Source: Trichomonas tenax | Lineage: Eukaryota; Parabasalia; Trichomonadida; Trichomonadidae | Length of the DNA: 51,572 nucleotides | Direction of reading: 5' to 3' | NCBI GenBank assembly: GCA_023091735.1 | Contig: JALKBU010000287.1 | Coordinates: 1 to 51,572, forward strand | Shown: positions 17,421 to 26,894 of the stretch, piece after piece | Numbering within the stretch: the first letter of the stretch is position 1 | Layout of the letters: every line of letters starts with the position of its first letter | The notes under the pieces: generated by a model | Told to the model about the DNA's origin: nothing | Database searches by the model: none | Seen by the model: only the letters and a program-made list of their open reading frames with translations | Translations under genes and position numbers: made by a program

Positions 17421-19697
17421 ATGGAGAAAGAAGAAGTCGGTAATGAAATGATGCTGATATTCAACTTTAATATTCCATATTCGCACGGAATCAATCGCAA
17501 TTTTCATATTTTTCACGAAAAAGATGCCAAGAAGCATAAAATATCGTACAATGATCAGGATGTCATTGAATTCAATGATTCTATTGTTATAACAAAATTT
17601 CAGCTATCAAATCATGAAAATAAATTACAATTAAAAGTTAAAATATTAGGAAGAACTAAAGTCTCTATTCCAGAAGTCTCAAGCGCAAAACCAAAACTTC
17701 CAACTTCTTTGCAACTATTTCCAATGAAAACAACAGGAAATTCCGATTCTATTCAAGCTGATGTTGAAGAATATGATGCACCATTTTTGGCACCGACAAC
17801 AAACTACGCCGAAGAATTACAAACAGGTGTTGCTAATAATAAATCATATCAAACTACAATTAAACCAAAAATGCCTTCTTTGTTCAGCAAGGACATATCC
17901 TCGGTCATCAAAGCCAGAAATTCCAATGCACAACAAAACTCATCAAATTCCAATTCTTTGCGCAAAGTTATGAAATCAGCACCGATAAAGATCAAACCAA
18001 ACTTATTCCCGAAAGTTGTTTCTCGAGATTTGCCTCTTGTTGCTAATAATCAAGATGAAGGTATTCTTCATCAATCGCCGTTGACCAAGGATCCAGTTAA
18101 ACAAGATGAACGTTCACTACTAATTGAATCAGGACATTCAGATACCGTAAGTGATAAAAATATGAAACAAGAAATTGATAACGAATTTGCCGATGATCTT
18201 GTTCCAATACCCAATTTTTGCGAAAATAAATCACATCGAGATGAAAAAATCATTACACATATGCCAACTGTTGAAGTTGCACAACCAAGCATACCAGCAA
18301 ATGAAAATATTAGTACAGCACAACCCAGCAACAATAAAATACAATCGATTCTACAAACAGATAACAAGGAAACAATATCACAACCTTCAGCTCAAGATAA
18401 ACCTGCAAAGAGCATCTTAAAGCTTTCGGCACTTTCAGTTGAAGAATACTTGCATTCAAATCAAAATGATCAGAAATTAGAATTATCAATGCCAACAATT
18501 TCTATTGCACCTACTGTCAAACATTTGAATTCACGCGCTAAGAATCTCATTATGACTCCTCCAGTTTACAAGGAATACTTAACAAATCCATCTCCAAATA
18601 TTAGAAAGTTAACTATGTCTACTTCAGATTACAAAGAATTTTCAACGAACACATCTCCAAATATTGAAAAGCTTGTTACATCTAACTCAGATTACAAGGA
18701 ATTCATAGCAACTGCATCCTCGAGTATTAAAAAGCTTGGCTTATCACCATTGATCCAAAATTCATTCATAGAATCAAAGAAAAATGTTGAGCCATTAGAA
18801 ATTGCTGAAACTGTTCACTTCGATAATGGCGACTTCACTGAATTCAAACCAAAAACAGCTGAAATCGAATTAGCACAGAAATGTAAATACAGAGCTGTTA
18901 GTTTTACAATTTTACACGAAGATGGTCAAAAGCAACATACAAAAACTATGACACCATATCGTCCAAGAAAAACTTTAGAGCCTTCTCCATTTTACATTCC
19001 AATTAATAGCATTGCTAAAGAATTTAAAAACGCTCAATGTATGTCAATTACGATCAAACCTCAAATTGCATCCAGAACAGATCAAGAAACTAATGTAGTT
19101 AAACCATTAATTTCTGAAAGCATTTCCTTGATTCGAGTCGATCAAGATATTTTCGATGTTAAGCCGCATATTAAGGCTCTTGATTCAGAAGATAGTTTCA
19201 CTGAATCTGAGTTCAGAACGCCATCACAGAAACCTACTTATGAACCAGGAACGCCAATGCCACAGTCACAGCTTTCAACTCCTGCGCCAACTCCAGAATA
19301 TAATCCTTATCATCCTCAGCACAAAAATTATTGGCAGCTATTGTATCCACCAACATCACCCAGTTATCCACCAGCATCGCCCGGTTATCCACCAGTATCG
19401 CTCAGTTATCCACCAGCATCACCAAATTATCCACCAGCATCGCCCAGTTATCCACCAGCATCACCAAATTATTCACCGCAAAATTATAATCAACAAATTC
19501 CTCCACAAAATTATAATCAACAAATTCCTCCACAAAATTATAATCAACAAATTCCTCCACAAAATTATAATCAGCAGGCCCCGGCTCAAAACGATCAGAA
19601 TGCTAAACATGCAAACTATGGTGGAATTCTTGGAACTACTGCTGTTGGCTTAGCTGCAGGAACTCTGTTTGGTTTGTTCATGCGAAGGAAACAATAA
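17421..19697 (+). CDS. Tail-anchored repeat protein with Pol II CTD-like heptads
   Basis: 758 residues from MEKEEVGNEMM; the ATG at 17379 is in frame, but 17421 follows a TCATAC initiator-like site and is preferred. The N-terminal 100 residues look beta-rich (MLIFNFNIPYSHG, LQLKVKILGRTKV), then a long disordered Ser/Pro/Gln/Lys region. Residues about 378-443 hold three copies of a 23-residue repeat built on YKEF...SPNIxKL. Residues 642-690 hold seven Tyr-starting heptads of YPPASPS type, followed by four nine-residue QQIPPQNYN repeats. The C-terminus (GGILGTTAVGLAAGTLFGLF then MRRKQ) is a single membrane helix with a basic end and no signal peptide, which fits a tail anchor with a cytosolic bulk. 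Target membrane and role are unknown. Confidence 0.85.
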   Translation: MEKEEVGNEMMLIFNFNIPYSHGINRNFHIFHEKDAKKHKISYNDQDVIEFNDSIVITKFQLSNHENKLQLKVKILGRTKVSIPEVSSAKPKLPTSLQLFPMKTTGNSDSIQADVEEYDAPFLAPTTNYAEELQTGVANNKSYQTTIKPKMPSLFSKDISSVIKARNSNAQQNSSNSNSLRKVMKSAPIKIKPNLFPKVVSRDLPLVANNQDEGILHQSPLTKDPVKQDERSLLIESGHSDTVSDKNMKQEIDNEFADDLVPIPNFCENKSHRDEKIITHMPTVEVAQPSIPANENISTAQPSNNKIQSILQTDNKETISQPSAQDKPAKSILKLSALSVEEYLHSNQNDQKLELSMPTISIAPTVKHLNSRAKNLIMTPPVYKEYLTNPSPNIRKLTMSTSDYKEFSTNTSPNIEKLVTSNSDYKEFIATASSSIKKLGLSPLIQNSFIESKKNVEPLEIAETVHFDNGDFTEFKPKTAEIELAQKCKYRAVSFTILHEDGQKQHTKTMTPYRPRKTLEPSPFYIPINSIAKEFKNAQCMSITIKPQIASRTDQETNVVKPLISESISLIRVDQDIFDVKPHIKALDSEDSFTESEFRTPSQKPTYEPGTPMPQSQLSTPAPTPEYNPYHPQHKNYWQLLYPPTSPSYPPASPGYPPVSLSYPPASPNYPPASPSYPPASPNYSPQNYNQQIPPQNYNQQIPPQNYNQQIPPQNYNQQAPAQNDQNAKHANYGGILGTTAVGLAAGTLFGLFMRRKQ
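19344..19490 (+). repeat. 21-base tandem repeat encoding YPPASPS-like heptads
   Basis: Seven units of 21 bases beginning tatccacca; six encode Y-P-P-x-S-x-x and the seventh Y-S-P-Q-N-Y-N. Units are highly similar at the nucleotide level, indicating recent tandem expansion. Confidence 0.9.
19491..19587 (+). repeat. 27-base tandem repeat encoding QQIPPQNYN
   Basis: Near-identical units (caacaaattcctccacaaaa followed by ttataat), three full and one diverged (QQAPAQND). Confidence 0.9.
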
Positions 19698-19747
19698 TAG
19701 ATTAAATATTTTGTTTGTACTTTAAAATAACAAAATAATATAACATT

Positions 19748-20848
19748 TTATAACAAGACAGGTTCAGGTCTGGGAGGTTGTGTACTATTAGCAGATTTCT
19801 CCTTTGATTCAGTCTTATGACCCTTTTTATTGAGTTCTGCTGAAGCCTTCATTTGGTGCATCTCTTCAAGATTGATTGGAGGGAGCTGCGAGGGCTCAAT
19901 CGACTTTCCATACTTTGATATAAACGGATGCATATAAGCCTCCTTTATCGACATTCTTTTCTTCGGTGTCAGAGCACACATCTTAGAGATGAGATCTGCT
20001 GCACCTTCGAACTCAGGTGGAATCGTACTCTCAAGATGCTCCAGGAGTCTGTTTTCCATCTTCTGAGTAAACATTTTGTCTTTATCAAGCTGCTTGAACT
20101 CGGGCCACTCATCGAGGTCCGGTGTTCCGCAGAGTTTGAAAATTGCAGTAAGTTGATCGGTTTCTTTACCGATCTGGGCTTTAAACAGGTGCTTATTAGT
20201 GCAAAGTTCATAAAGAATGCATCCTGTACTCCAAACATCAACTTCATACTGATAATTTTGGCAACCGAGAATTAATTCTGGTGCTCTATAATATAAAGTG
20301 ATAACATTGTATGTGTATTTGACATCTTCGTTTTTGAATTTACGTGCAAGCCCAAAATCGCCAATTTTTAAGATATTATTTCTTGTAATAAATAAATTTG
20401 CGGGTTTTAAGTCTCTATGCAATATTCCAGCTTGCTGGCATTCAAGAATGGCAAGAATTAACTGTCTAGAATAGCATAAAACTTGTTCTTTTGTTAATTG
20501 AGGAAAATCTGTTTTATGAAGCAAACCGAACAAGTCGAATTCGCAGTAATCAAACGATAAAAACACCGTGGCCGGTTTGTTTGGCTTGTATAAAGTGATA
20601 ACATTTCTAAGTCGAATAATATTGTCGTGTTTAAGTTCTTTTAAACATTTTATTTCTCGAATGGTATTGACTGGGAATCCGTCATTAGGTTTCAGTATTT
20701 TAATTTTCTTTAGAGCGACAATTTGGTTTTTTATTTTATCAATGCATTTGTAAACTTTGCCATAAGTACCAAGGCCGATCTTCTCTACCTTATCAAACAG
20801 TTTGCTCAGATCGTCTGTGACAACACTGAATTCGTTAGAGAGATCCAT
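19748..20848 (-). CDS. Cyclin-dependent kinase, CDK9/CDK12-like
   Basis: 366 residues. I use the ATG at 20848 (MDLSNEFSVV); upstream in-frame residues look non-coding. Kinase landmarks: glycine loop GLGTYGKVY (25-33), catalytic Lys47, cyclin-binding helix PVNTIREI (59-66) replacing PSTAIRE, catalytic loop HRDLKPAN (144-151), DFG at 164-166, and activation segment YTYNVITLYYRAPE with likely activating Thr179. Helix and T-loop patterns are closest to CDK9/CDK12-type kinases that phosphorylate the transcription machinery, but a general CDK-related kinase is possible. The C-terminal tail is Lys/Ser/Pro-rich. The gene is convergent with the CTD-like repeat gene, with 50 bases between stops. Motif copies at 20960-21007 lie upstream in its orientation. 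Confidence 0.92.
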   Translation of the reverse strand: MDLSNEFSVVTDDLSKLFDKVEKIGLGTYGKVYKCIDKIKNQIVALKKIKILKPNDGFPVNTIREIKCLKELKHDNIIRLRNVITLYKPNKPATVFLSFDYCEFDLFGLLHKTDFPQLTKEQVLCYSRQLILAILECQQAGILHRDLKPANLFITRNNILKIGDFGLARKFKNEDVKYTYNVITLYYRAPELILGCQNYQYEVDVWSTGCILYELCTNKHLFKAQIGKETDQLTAIFKLCGTPDLDEWPEFKQLDKDKMFTQKMENRLLEHLESTIPPEFEGAADLISKMCALTPKKRMSIKEAYMHPFISKYGKSIEPSQLPPINLEEMHQMKASAELNKKGHKTESKEKSANSTQPPRPEPVLL

Positions 20849-21477
20849 CAAAAAATATTTTTCGCTAAAAAAAATAAAATTTGTGCCTTTTGGATTTTGA
20901 TTTATTCCTCCGTTGCTATCTCTATACGATTTAAAAGAAAATGGAATCAATGAAAACACTTTACACGACAGAATTTGTTTTACGCGGTAAAAATATTTTA
21001 CATGACAAAAAATAATCATATTATTCAATTTCCATAACCAATGTTATATAGAGCTGAATGTAATGTATGTATTATTATTTCATATGAATTACACTCTAGT
21101 ATTGCTTTTTGGCGTGTGCTATTAAAGAATGAATCGAATATTTTCATTCAGTCTTTATTACCGAAAAATTAAATGATATAGAATGCATTGAAAAGCACCA
21201 ATTAGTACAAAATAATAAGCAGTTCGCTATGCAATATTTATATCATTTTCGGGCATTTTTATCAAGAAGATATGTGGAAAAATCAGAATTAATAAACATA
21301 ATCCATTTTGTGCAATTATAATTTTTGTCTGATAAATTGATTCTTAATTTAGCGGCAAAGATTGAACTGAACATCTCTCTGTCCAATATGTTAATGATAG
21401 GAGAGGAGAAGTGTTGCTGAGGTCTGGTCAGGCTTGTGAAAATAGATATATAACAAAAATACTTACAAACATTTATT
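20849..21477. other. Intergenic: kinase promoter and 3' end of the next gene
   Basis: AT-rich with only short ORFs. Two copies of the upstream motif, in the kinase's orientation, lie at 20960-20970 (TTTACACGACA) and 20997-21007 (TTTACATGACA). Confidence 0.5.
20960..21007 (-). promoter_or_regulatory. Two TGTCATGTAAA-type motifs upstream of the kinase
   Basis: On the minus strand they read TGTCATGTAAA and TGTCGTGTAAA, 112-160 bases upstream of the ATG at 20848. Confidence 0.4.
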
Positions 21478-22518
21478 TCAAACATCCTGAGCTGCTTTCA
21501 AAGTATGAATATATTCTTCATACTGCGCCATTGTGATTTTATCAGTATCGATAGGTCGCGGAACATTCTTAACAGTAGTTCCATCCCTGATAGTGACGCC
21601 AGCATTCGCGACCATATTTGTAGCTGAATAATCTTGAACATCTTCATCGAAGACAGGCTGATCAGGCGCCAGGAGCCTTGGCACCGCCTTCTTCTTCCTT
21701 GACATTCTGTTCATTGGTACCGCAGCTGGTTTGTACTTACGAGGCTGAGAAACAGTTTCTTCCTGCTTTGGCCTCTTTGTCTGCACACGAGGAACGATCA
21801 GCACGTTCGCTAGTTGCTTTGGATCGTGTATTGGGATAACATTATTTTCGGAGTCGATTGTGAAGTTTCTACCTGATCCTTGAGTTTGTTTTTTGGAAAT
21901 TTCGAATGCTTTGAGTATTTGTGTCGCAGGTGATATATTTGTCTTCATATAGCTTTGCGATAGCATTGATCGTGATCTTGAGTTATCTGCATTTGACTGT
22001 GTTGGTGTTTTGAAATCTTTCGTTAATTTCTGTGATTTTGTTGGAGATTGCGGCTGCATAGGATATCTCTGTGGTGTGTCCTTCTTTTCTGGAGCAGCTT
22101 GAGGCTCTTTCTTTGGTGGTTTCGGAGCCATGACATGAGGATTGTTTCTCTCTGGGAGAACAGTTGTCCTGAAATTAATTGCATCCGGTGTGATCAGAGG
22201 GATAACTCCACTGCACCATTGGTCCGGTCTTGGCAATTCGAGGTCTTCGTCAGGATTTATATCGATTAATTCTTGATCTAAAGCAAATGCAGCTGCTGTT
22301 GCATTTAAAAGAAGTTCTTGCGATATAGTTTTTGCCGCGTATTTACTTTTTTCGTTCCACAACTCGTGAGAACGCGCGATACGAACAGAATTTGATAATA
22401 ACTCATCAATTAGAAGTTTAATTTCTATCTGTGACTCTAACTGCGATTTGAAGAAATCATCTGACGTGAAAATTTCGTTGTTTTGAGCTGTGTCCATCAT
22501 TGATGGAGGTGCAGACAT
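21478..22518 (-). CDS. Unrecognised basic protein, helical N-terminus and disordered middle
   Basis: 346 residues from MSAPPSMMDTAQNN. The ATG at 22518 is the first in frame; the codons upstream begin only with TTG. Residues 15-85 are predicted helical, then a conserved-looking segment LELPRPDQWCSGVIPLITPD (about 96-115), a Pro/Lys/Gln/Ser-rich disordered middle (PKPPKKEPQAAPEKKDTPQR), basic patches (NRMSRKKKAVPRLL) and a short helical C-terminus. No enzyme motif, membrane segment or signal peptide. The layout resembles several poorly characterised ciliary or nuclear proteins, but I cannot assign a family. It is divergent from APC2, sharing a 187-base gap. Confidence 0.8.
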   Translation of the reverse strand: MSAPPSMMDTAQNNEIFTSDDFFKSQLESQIEIKLLIDELLSNSVRIARSHELWNEKSKYAAKTISQELLLNATAAAFALDQELIDINPDEDLELPRPDQWCSGVIPLITPDAINFRTTVLPERNNPHVMAPKPPKKEPQAAPEKKDTPQRYPMQPQSPTKSQKLTKDFKTPTQSNADNSRSRSMLSQSYMKTNISPATQILKAFEISKKQTQGSGRNFTIDSENNVIPIHDPKQLANVLIVPRVQTKRPKQEETVSQPRKYKPAAVPMNRMSRKKKAVPRLLAPDQPVFDEDVQDYSATNMVANAGVTIRDGTTVKNVPRPIDTDKITMAQYEEYIHTLKAAQDV

Positions 22519-22579
22519 CAAAATAACGTACTTTTTAAAAATCAAAAAGTGCAAGATTTTGAATTAATTCTCTCGTTTT

Positions 22580-22668
22580 TGTCATGTAAAATTTTACTAG
22601 TCGTTTGAAAATGAATTTTGGCATGTAAACTTTCACTTGTCACGTAAATATTTATTTGTCATGTAAAT
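22580..22668 (+). promoter_or_regulatory. Four-copy TG(A/T)CATGTAAA motif cluster before APC2
   Basis: Copies at 22580-22590, 22619-22629, 22638-22649 and 22657-22668, all in the APC2 orientation, ending 38 bases before its ATG. Confidence 0.5.
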
Positions 22669-22705
22669 TGTTTTAGATTTTGAATTTTTAAACGTGCACT
22701 GAAAA

Positions 22706-24754
22706 ATGATTAATGATATTTCTTATATATTCAGCCTAGAGCCAATAAAAGTCAAAGATGTACTCGAAAAACACAAAAATACAGATAACTACAAGCTGTT
22801 TGTTAAGCTATTCTTAACACAGCTGCGAAATTCTCTCTCGAAACTTTTAAATGAAAATGACTATGAGCTAATATCGCTCGCAGCTCAATCTATTACAGAT
22901 AAAACAAAGAACTTGGTTAGCACAATTCAGCAAATCGACGAAAATTTAAACGATGAAATAATTATTTTGAATAGATCACTTATTCTCAACAAATACCCTA
23001 AAGGAATGATAGAATTCGAGGACCAAGATATAGATTCACTTTGCTGTTTAAGTAAATACAATGCGTTGTTCGCATGCGGATTAAAACAAGAATTATCAGA
23101 AATTATAAGAAAAAAGATACTTGAAAAGTGCACAGAAACAATCAATGAGTTTTCGGAAGAATACGAGGAGTCAGCACTTTCAGCATCAATGAAAGTATTA
23201 AATGAAAATATTGTTTTGTTTTCAGACAAGTTCCCCGAGCTGTCAGAAAAGATGTCTGTCATGAAGCATGCTATTTACAATTTAGTTGTTGATTTCCGTG
23301 CAAAACAAATTTTCGATATTGTTGCTTCTTATCCAGATTCAACTTCATCATTATACGATCTTCGAGAAAGCTGCATACACGCTAATGCGCACAAGAAAGT
23401 TGCTCAAATAGCAACTGACATTTTCACCTCAAGATTGCTCCATCTTGGTGCTTCAACAACAGATATAGTCACACAGTATATTAGTGCCATCCAAGCTCTA
23501 AACATTGTTGATGAGAGTGGAGGTTTAACACGTGCGATTTCTCCTCCAATTCAAGCATATTTAACTACGAGACCTGATTTATTGGCGACAATTGTTGAAA
23601 AGATTCTTGAAGATAATACTTTAATGGACAGCTCCAGGCCTTCAGCTCAAAAGCCAAACGATGATGATGTTTTAAGAGAATCACAAGCACAGAAGGAATT
23701 AGATGAAGCATGGAATCCAGAACCATTACACAGTCATATTCGAGACCTTCAATCATTAGTAAGAGATGCTTCTGATAGCGATGCTCTTGCTCTTTTGCTG
23801 AACGTTTATGGAAGTATTTCTAGCTTTGTACAGCAGCTGGAACGCGAAATTGCAGCGAGAGTTGAAACAAAGCCAGGATATAACTTTGATAGTGAAGTTA
23901 GAGCGATCGAGATTTTGAAGAGAAGATTTGGTGCCCAAATTTTCCTCAACTGCGAAGTTATCCTTCAAGATGTTGCAGACTCAAAGAGATTGCAACAAGG
24001 AAGTGGCGTCTCACACTTCCAGCCACTCATTGCATCGCATCTTTATTGGCCAGAGCTCAATGGCGATGAATTCGTTTTGCCAGAAGAATTGCAAGATGAA
24101 GTTAAGATATTCGAGAAAGAGTTCGATAGAGTTAGAAAGCAGAGGAAGCTCAAATGGTTCCATACCATCGGCTGCGTTGAAATTGTCATTGATTTCGATG
24201 ATGATGAAAGCTTATCAATATCAGTTCCACCTTTAGCTGCTGCTGTTTTATCATTATTTAATGATAACAATGAGATTGATTCTTCGCTTGTTTCTAAGAA
24301 GCTTCAATGCTCGAAGAGAGCTGCTGAGCATGCGATATCTTTCTGGTTAAGCGGAGGAGTACTTGTCAAAGGAAAGAATGATAGCTCCTTCAAGATGGCG
24401 AGACAAAAGCCTGCTGCCGCTGCAGAACTTGCTGAATCTGCAAGAAGCGATATGATTTCATTCTTCTTTGGAGGCGAGAAGAGTCATGGTGAGGAAGAGG
24501 AGAATGGAGAAGAAGAGGAAGACTTCACATCACCATTCATTCTCGCTAAGAGACTCAGACCGTTCGCATTAACAATCTTGCAAGCAAGACCAAGAGAGAA
24601 GTTCACCATTGATAGCTATTATACACTGTTAATGAGATTCGTCAGGATTCCAAAGCTCAGAGTTGAAAAGGCAGAATTCCTAAAGATTCTTCCATTCTGG
24701 GTTTCAGAGAATATGATCACTGTAAATGGAGATCATGTTTCACTTGTGAAGTAA
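22706..24754 (+). CDS. APC2: Anaphase-promoting complex subunit 2 (cullin-homology subunit)
   Basis: 682 residues, starting MINDISYIFSLEP. APC2 is the cullin-like scaffold of the anaphase-promoting complex ubiquitin ligase and binds the RING subunit APC11. The N-terminal two-thirds is helical like cullin repeats. The cullin-homology region includes SHLYWPELNGDEFVLPEEL, KLKWFHTIGCVEIVIDF and SISVPPLAAAVLSLFND (about residues 450-520), patterns I recognise from APC2 rather than CUL1-5. An acidic linker (EEEENGEEEEDF, about residue 595) precedes the C-terminal winged-helix B-type domain (LMRFVRIPKLRVEKAEFLKI to the end). There is no cullin neddylation site pattern, as expected for APC2. Confidence 0.88.
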   Translation: MINDISYIFSLEPIKVKDVLEKHKNTDNYKLFVKLFLTQLRNSLSKLLNENDYELISLAAQSITDKTKNLVSTIQQIDENLNDEIIILNRSLILNKYPKGMIEFEDQDIDSLCCLSKYNALFACGLKQELSEIIRKKILEKCTETINEFSEEYEESALSASMKVLNENIVLFSDKFPELSEKMSVMKHAIYNLVVDFRAKQIFDIVASYPDSTSSLYDLRESCIHANAHKKVAQIATDIFTSRLLHLGASTTDIVTQYISAIQALNIVDESGGLTRAISPPIQAYLTTRPDLLATIVEKILEDNTLMDSSRPSAQKPNDDDVLRESQAQKELDEAWNPEPLHSHIRDLQSLVRDASDSDALALLLNVYGSISSFVQQLEREIAARVETKPGYNFDSEVRAIEILKRRFGAQIFLNCEVILQDVADSKRLQQGSGVSHFQPLIASHLYWPELNGDEFVLPEELQDEVKIFEKEFDRVRKQRKLKWFHTIGCVEIVIDFDDDESLSISVPPLAAAVLSLFNDNNEIDSSLVSKKLQCSKRAAEHAISFWLSGGVLVKGKNDSSFKMARQKPAAAAELAESARSDMISFFFGGEKSHGEEEENGEEEEDFTSPFILAKRLRPFALTILQARPREKFTIDSYYTLLMRFVRIPKLRVEKAEFLKILPFWVSENMITVNGDHVSLVK

Positions 24755-25497
24755 TAAAAATGTAAATAAATGCTTTTTATAGGCATTAAAGTTTTTGAAT
24801 CTTTCATTTAATAACATGATATGATGCATTCAACGATTTGCATTCTAAAAGCAAAATTCCTGCATCGATATTATGCAGATCAGATATACAGTCACTTTAT
24901 CAAGGAAGGTTCTTCGATATATTAGCTTGAAGTTGCCTTTTCGAAGGTCCGATTTACTGTCACTTATTTAATTGGAATACATTAAATTTTATTTAATTCT
25001 AACCACAAAAAATGTACAGACATAAAGTAGATAGCATAATGATGGTTTGAGAAATGCTATCAAAACATTAATGCAATTAAACGAAAATGGAGAGTTAGAC
25101 AAAGTTGTCATATCGTCTTTTGACAATTGACATGTAAATAAAATGCGGGTTGTAAAGTATCAGAATAGTGGTAAAAAAGTTTGGCAGGCAAAAAGGTGTC
25201 ATAAATGTTTGTTGGTGTGGTTGTGTTCGTGTTGAGTTACGGCAACATGAGACAAAAATGAAGGCAACACACTGATAAATAGTATGGCCAAGGCCAGATG
25301 CATCTGGCACCGCCGTGAAGGCTCGAGCCATCAGATCACCAAATTTAGTGATTGCCACCAAAGAGAAGGCGTGGCAAAGTACAAGGCCCGAAGCAGCTGC
25401 CTATCCAAAACCTGATATTCAAATAAAAACTTAACTATATATTTTTGTTTATTTTTTTACTTTTAAAAAATTAAAATTATTAAATTAAAAATTGCTT
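24755..25497. other. Intergenic with a motif copy and a palindrome cluster
   Basis: No supported gene. A TGACATGTAAAT copy lies at 25128-25139 and a GC-richer block with three palindromes at 25293-25352. An 88-codon minus-strand frame (25095-25361) crosses this block but lacks convincing protein features. Confidence 0.5.
25293..25352. repeat. Cluster of three palindromes in a GC-rich island
   Basis: Perfect 16-base palindrome GCCAGATGCATCTGGC (25293-25308), perfect 10-base GGCTCGAGCC (25320-25329), and near-perfect ATCACCAAATTTAGTGAT (25335-25352). Confidence 0.6.
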
Positions 25498-26871
25498 TCT
25501 TCCATCAACTTTGATTCAAGGATTTTCAACGTTGAATAGACGATGTTTGGATCGATCGCTCTTTGCTGAACACCTTGAAGAATATTACTTAAAATTCGAA
25601 TGCATTCAACATCTTTTGTTCCGTTTTCTCAGCAAGTGTTGTTTCGATGCGATGATGTATCCTCATGAATCAGTCCTCTTTTTGATTCCTTACATTGTCA
25701 ACACGTATACGTGTTAAATAGTATGGAATTGCTTGGGTGATCAAAGTTGAAACAACGTCATCTTTTCGTTGATGCTTCTTGTTGTCAAAGAATTGACTCT
25801 TCAGTTGGAGAAAATGGCTTTCGCTGGCGGTGTTGGTGCTGTCACCATTTCCGCGATGAATTGAAATCCAAGAAATCTTTGTATGGTCTCCAATTCTTGT
25901 TGAAATATCTTTCTGCTTCAGGTTCTTCCGAAACAATTTCGACAAGATCATTGTACACCAATGCTGCATTTTCTGGATCATTTTCACACCTCAATGTCAA
26001 GTAATCCATTGCTTAGTAAAATATCTCATAGTTGTCCTAATTGGAAAACTTGTCAATATGACGTGAAATGGCACGAAGTACATGGATAGTGCACCAGACG
26101 ACATGAGTATTTGGAAAGAATGTGTTGATTGCATTTTAAATATTGAGTGCAAATAACTTCTGGTTTGATGTAAATCCATTTGCAGTATTCAAGGAGGACT
26201 TTTCCAATATTCTCTTCGTTTTGTGGGTGTACAATGAAATAAAGAAATGGGAAGATATGGCTTTGGAGTGTCATCTTTGTGAGAGCGAACAGTTGGAGTT
26301 TGTGCTCAATCACCGAATGAGTGGTATCCAAATGAAAAGCAGTAGAAATTTGGTGTGCGAATGTTTTCTGCTCCATTGGAGCATAGTAGAAAATGATATT
26401 AGACTTGTCCGGAGTATATTCAAAATGAATAAGATCATCTGAATTACTTTCACGTATTAATTCGACGATGATTTCAAAAGATACGAAGGAATCTCTTGAA
26501 AATCGACGCTTCCCTTCAATGCGAATGCGATAAGCATACTTTCTGAGGGCTTCATCCGACTGGCAGAGTATTAAAGGGTATATTAATGAATCTTGAGAAA
26601 TTTGGAATTCTCTCATGAAGCTGTTCTGTGCATACTCGACACTTCCACCTGCTCGAAAGAATCAATCGAGATAATTTCTGTAAAATAGGGAAGAGGAATT
26701 TGGTTGTTTGAACTTGCCATTATGTGTATGTTCTTGGACACATGATTTGATTATATATGTTCCATTTTTAAGTTCAAAAACAATAAAATATGCATTGCAT
26801 CTTGGATAGCTGCAGTGCATTTTTATGTCTTCTGTCGCTTTTTTTGAGTGCTGCGCACTTTTGTCCGACAC
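25498..26871 (-). pseudogene. Mutator-like (MULE) transposase, heavily broken
   Basis: Fragments in shifted frames add up to a MULE transposase. From the 5' side: a FLYWCH/WRKY-GCM1-type zinc finger (CSYPRCNAYFIVFELKNG with SCVQEHTHN, about 26715-26835), an in-frame TGA near 26662, the transposase core with FHLDTTHSV (first acidic residue) and LFALTKM..., then after a frameshift NAINTFFPNTHVVWCTIHVL with two stops, VYNDLVEIVSEEPEAERYF, and after another frameshift TNTASESHFLQLKSQFF, typical of MULE C-termini. The second catalytic Asp is not visible. MULEs are numerous in Trichomonas. I did not find convincing terminal repeats. The 5' end abuts the glycine-rich gene remnant on the same strand. 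Confidence 0.82.
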
Positions 26872-26894
26872 TCAACGAAAATGAGATAATGTTA

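Noticed and set aside
17761..19653. Alternate plus-strand and minus-strand frames inside the CTD-like repeat gene
   Set aside because: They are frame shadows produced by the tandem DNA repeats.
25095..25361. 88-codon minus-strand ORF over the palindrome island
   Set aside because: Its length is explained by the local GC richness, it has no domain features, and the frame crosses palindromes.
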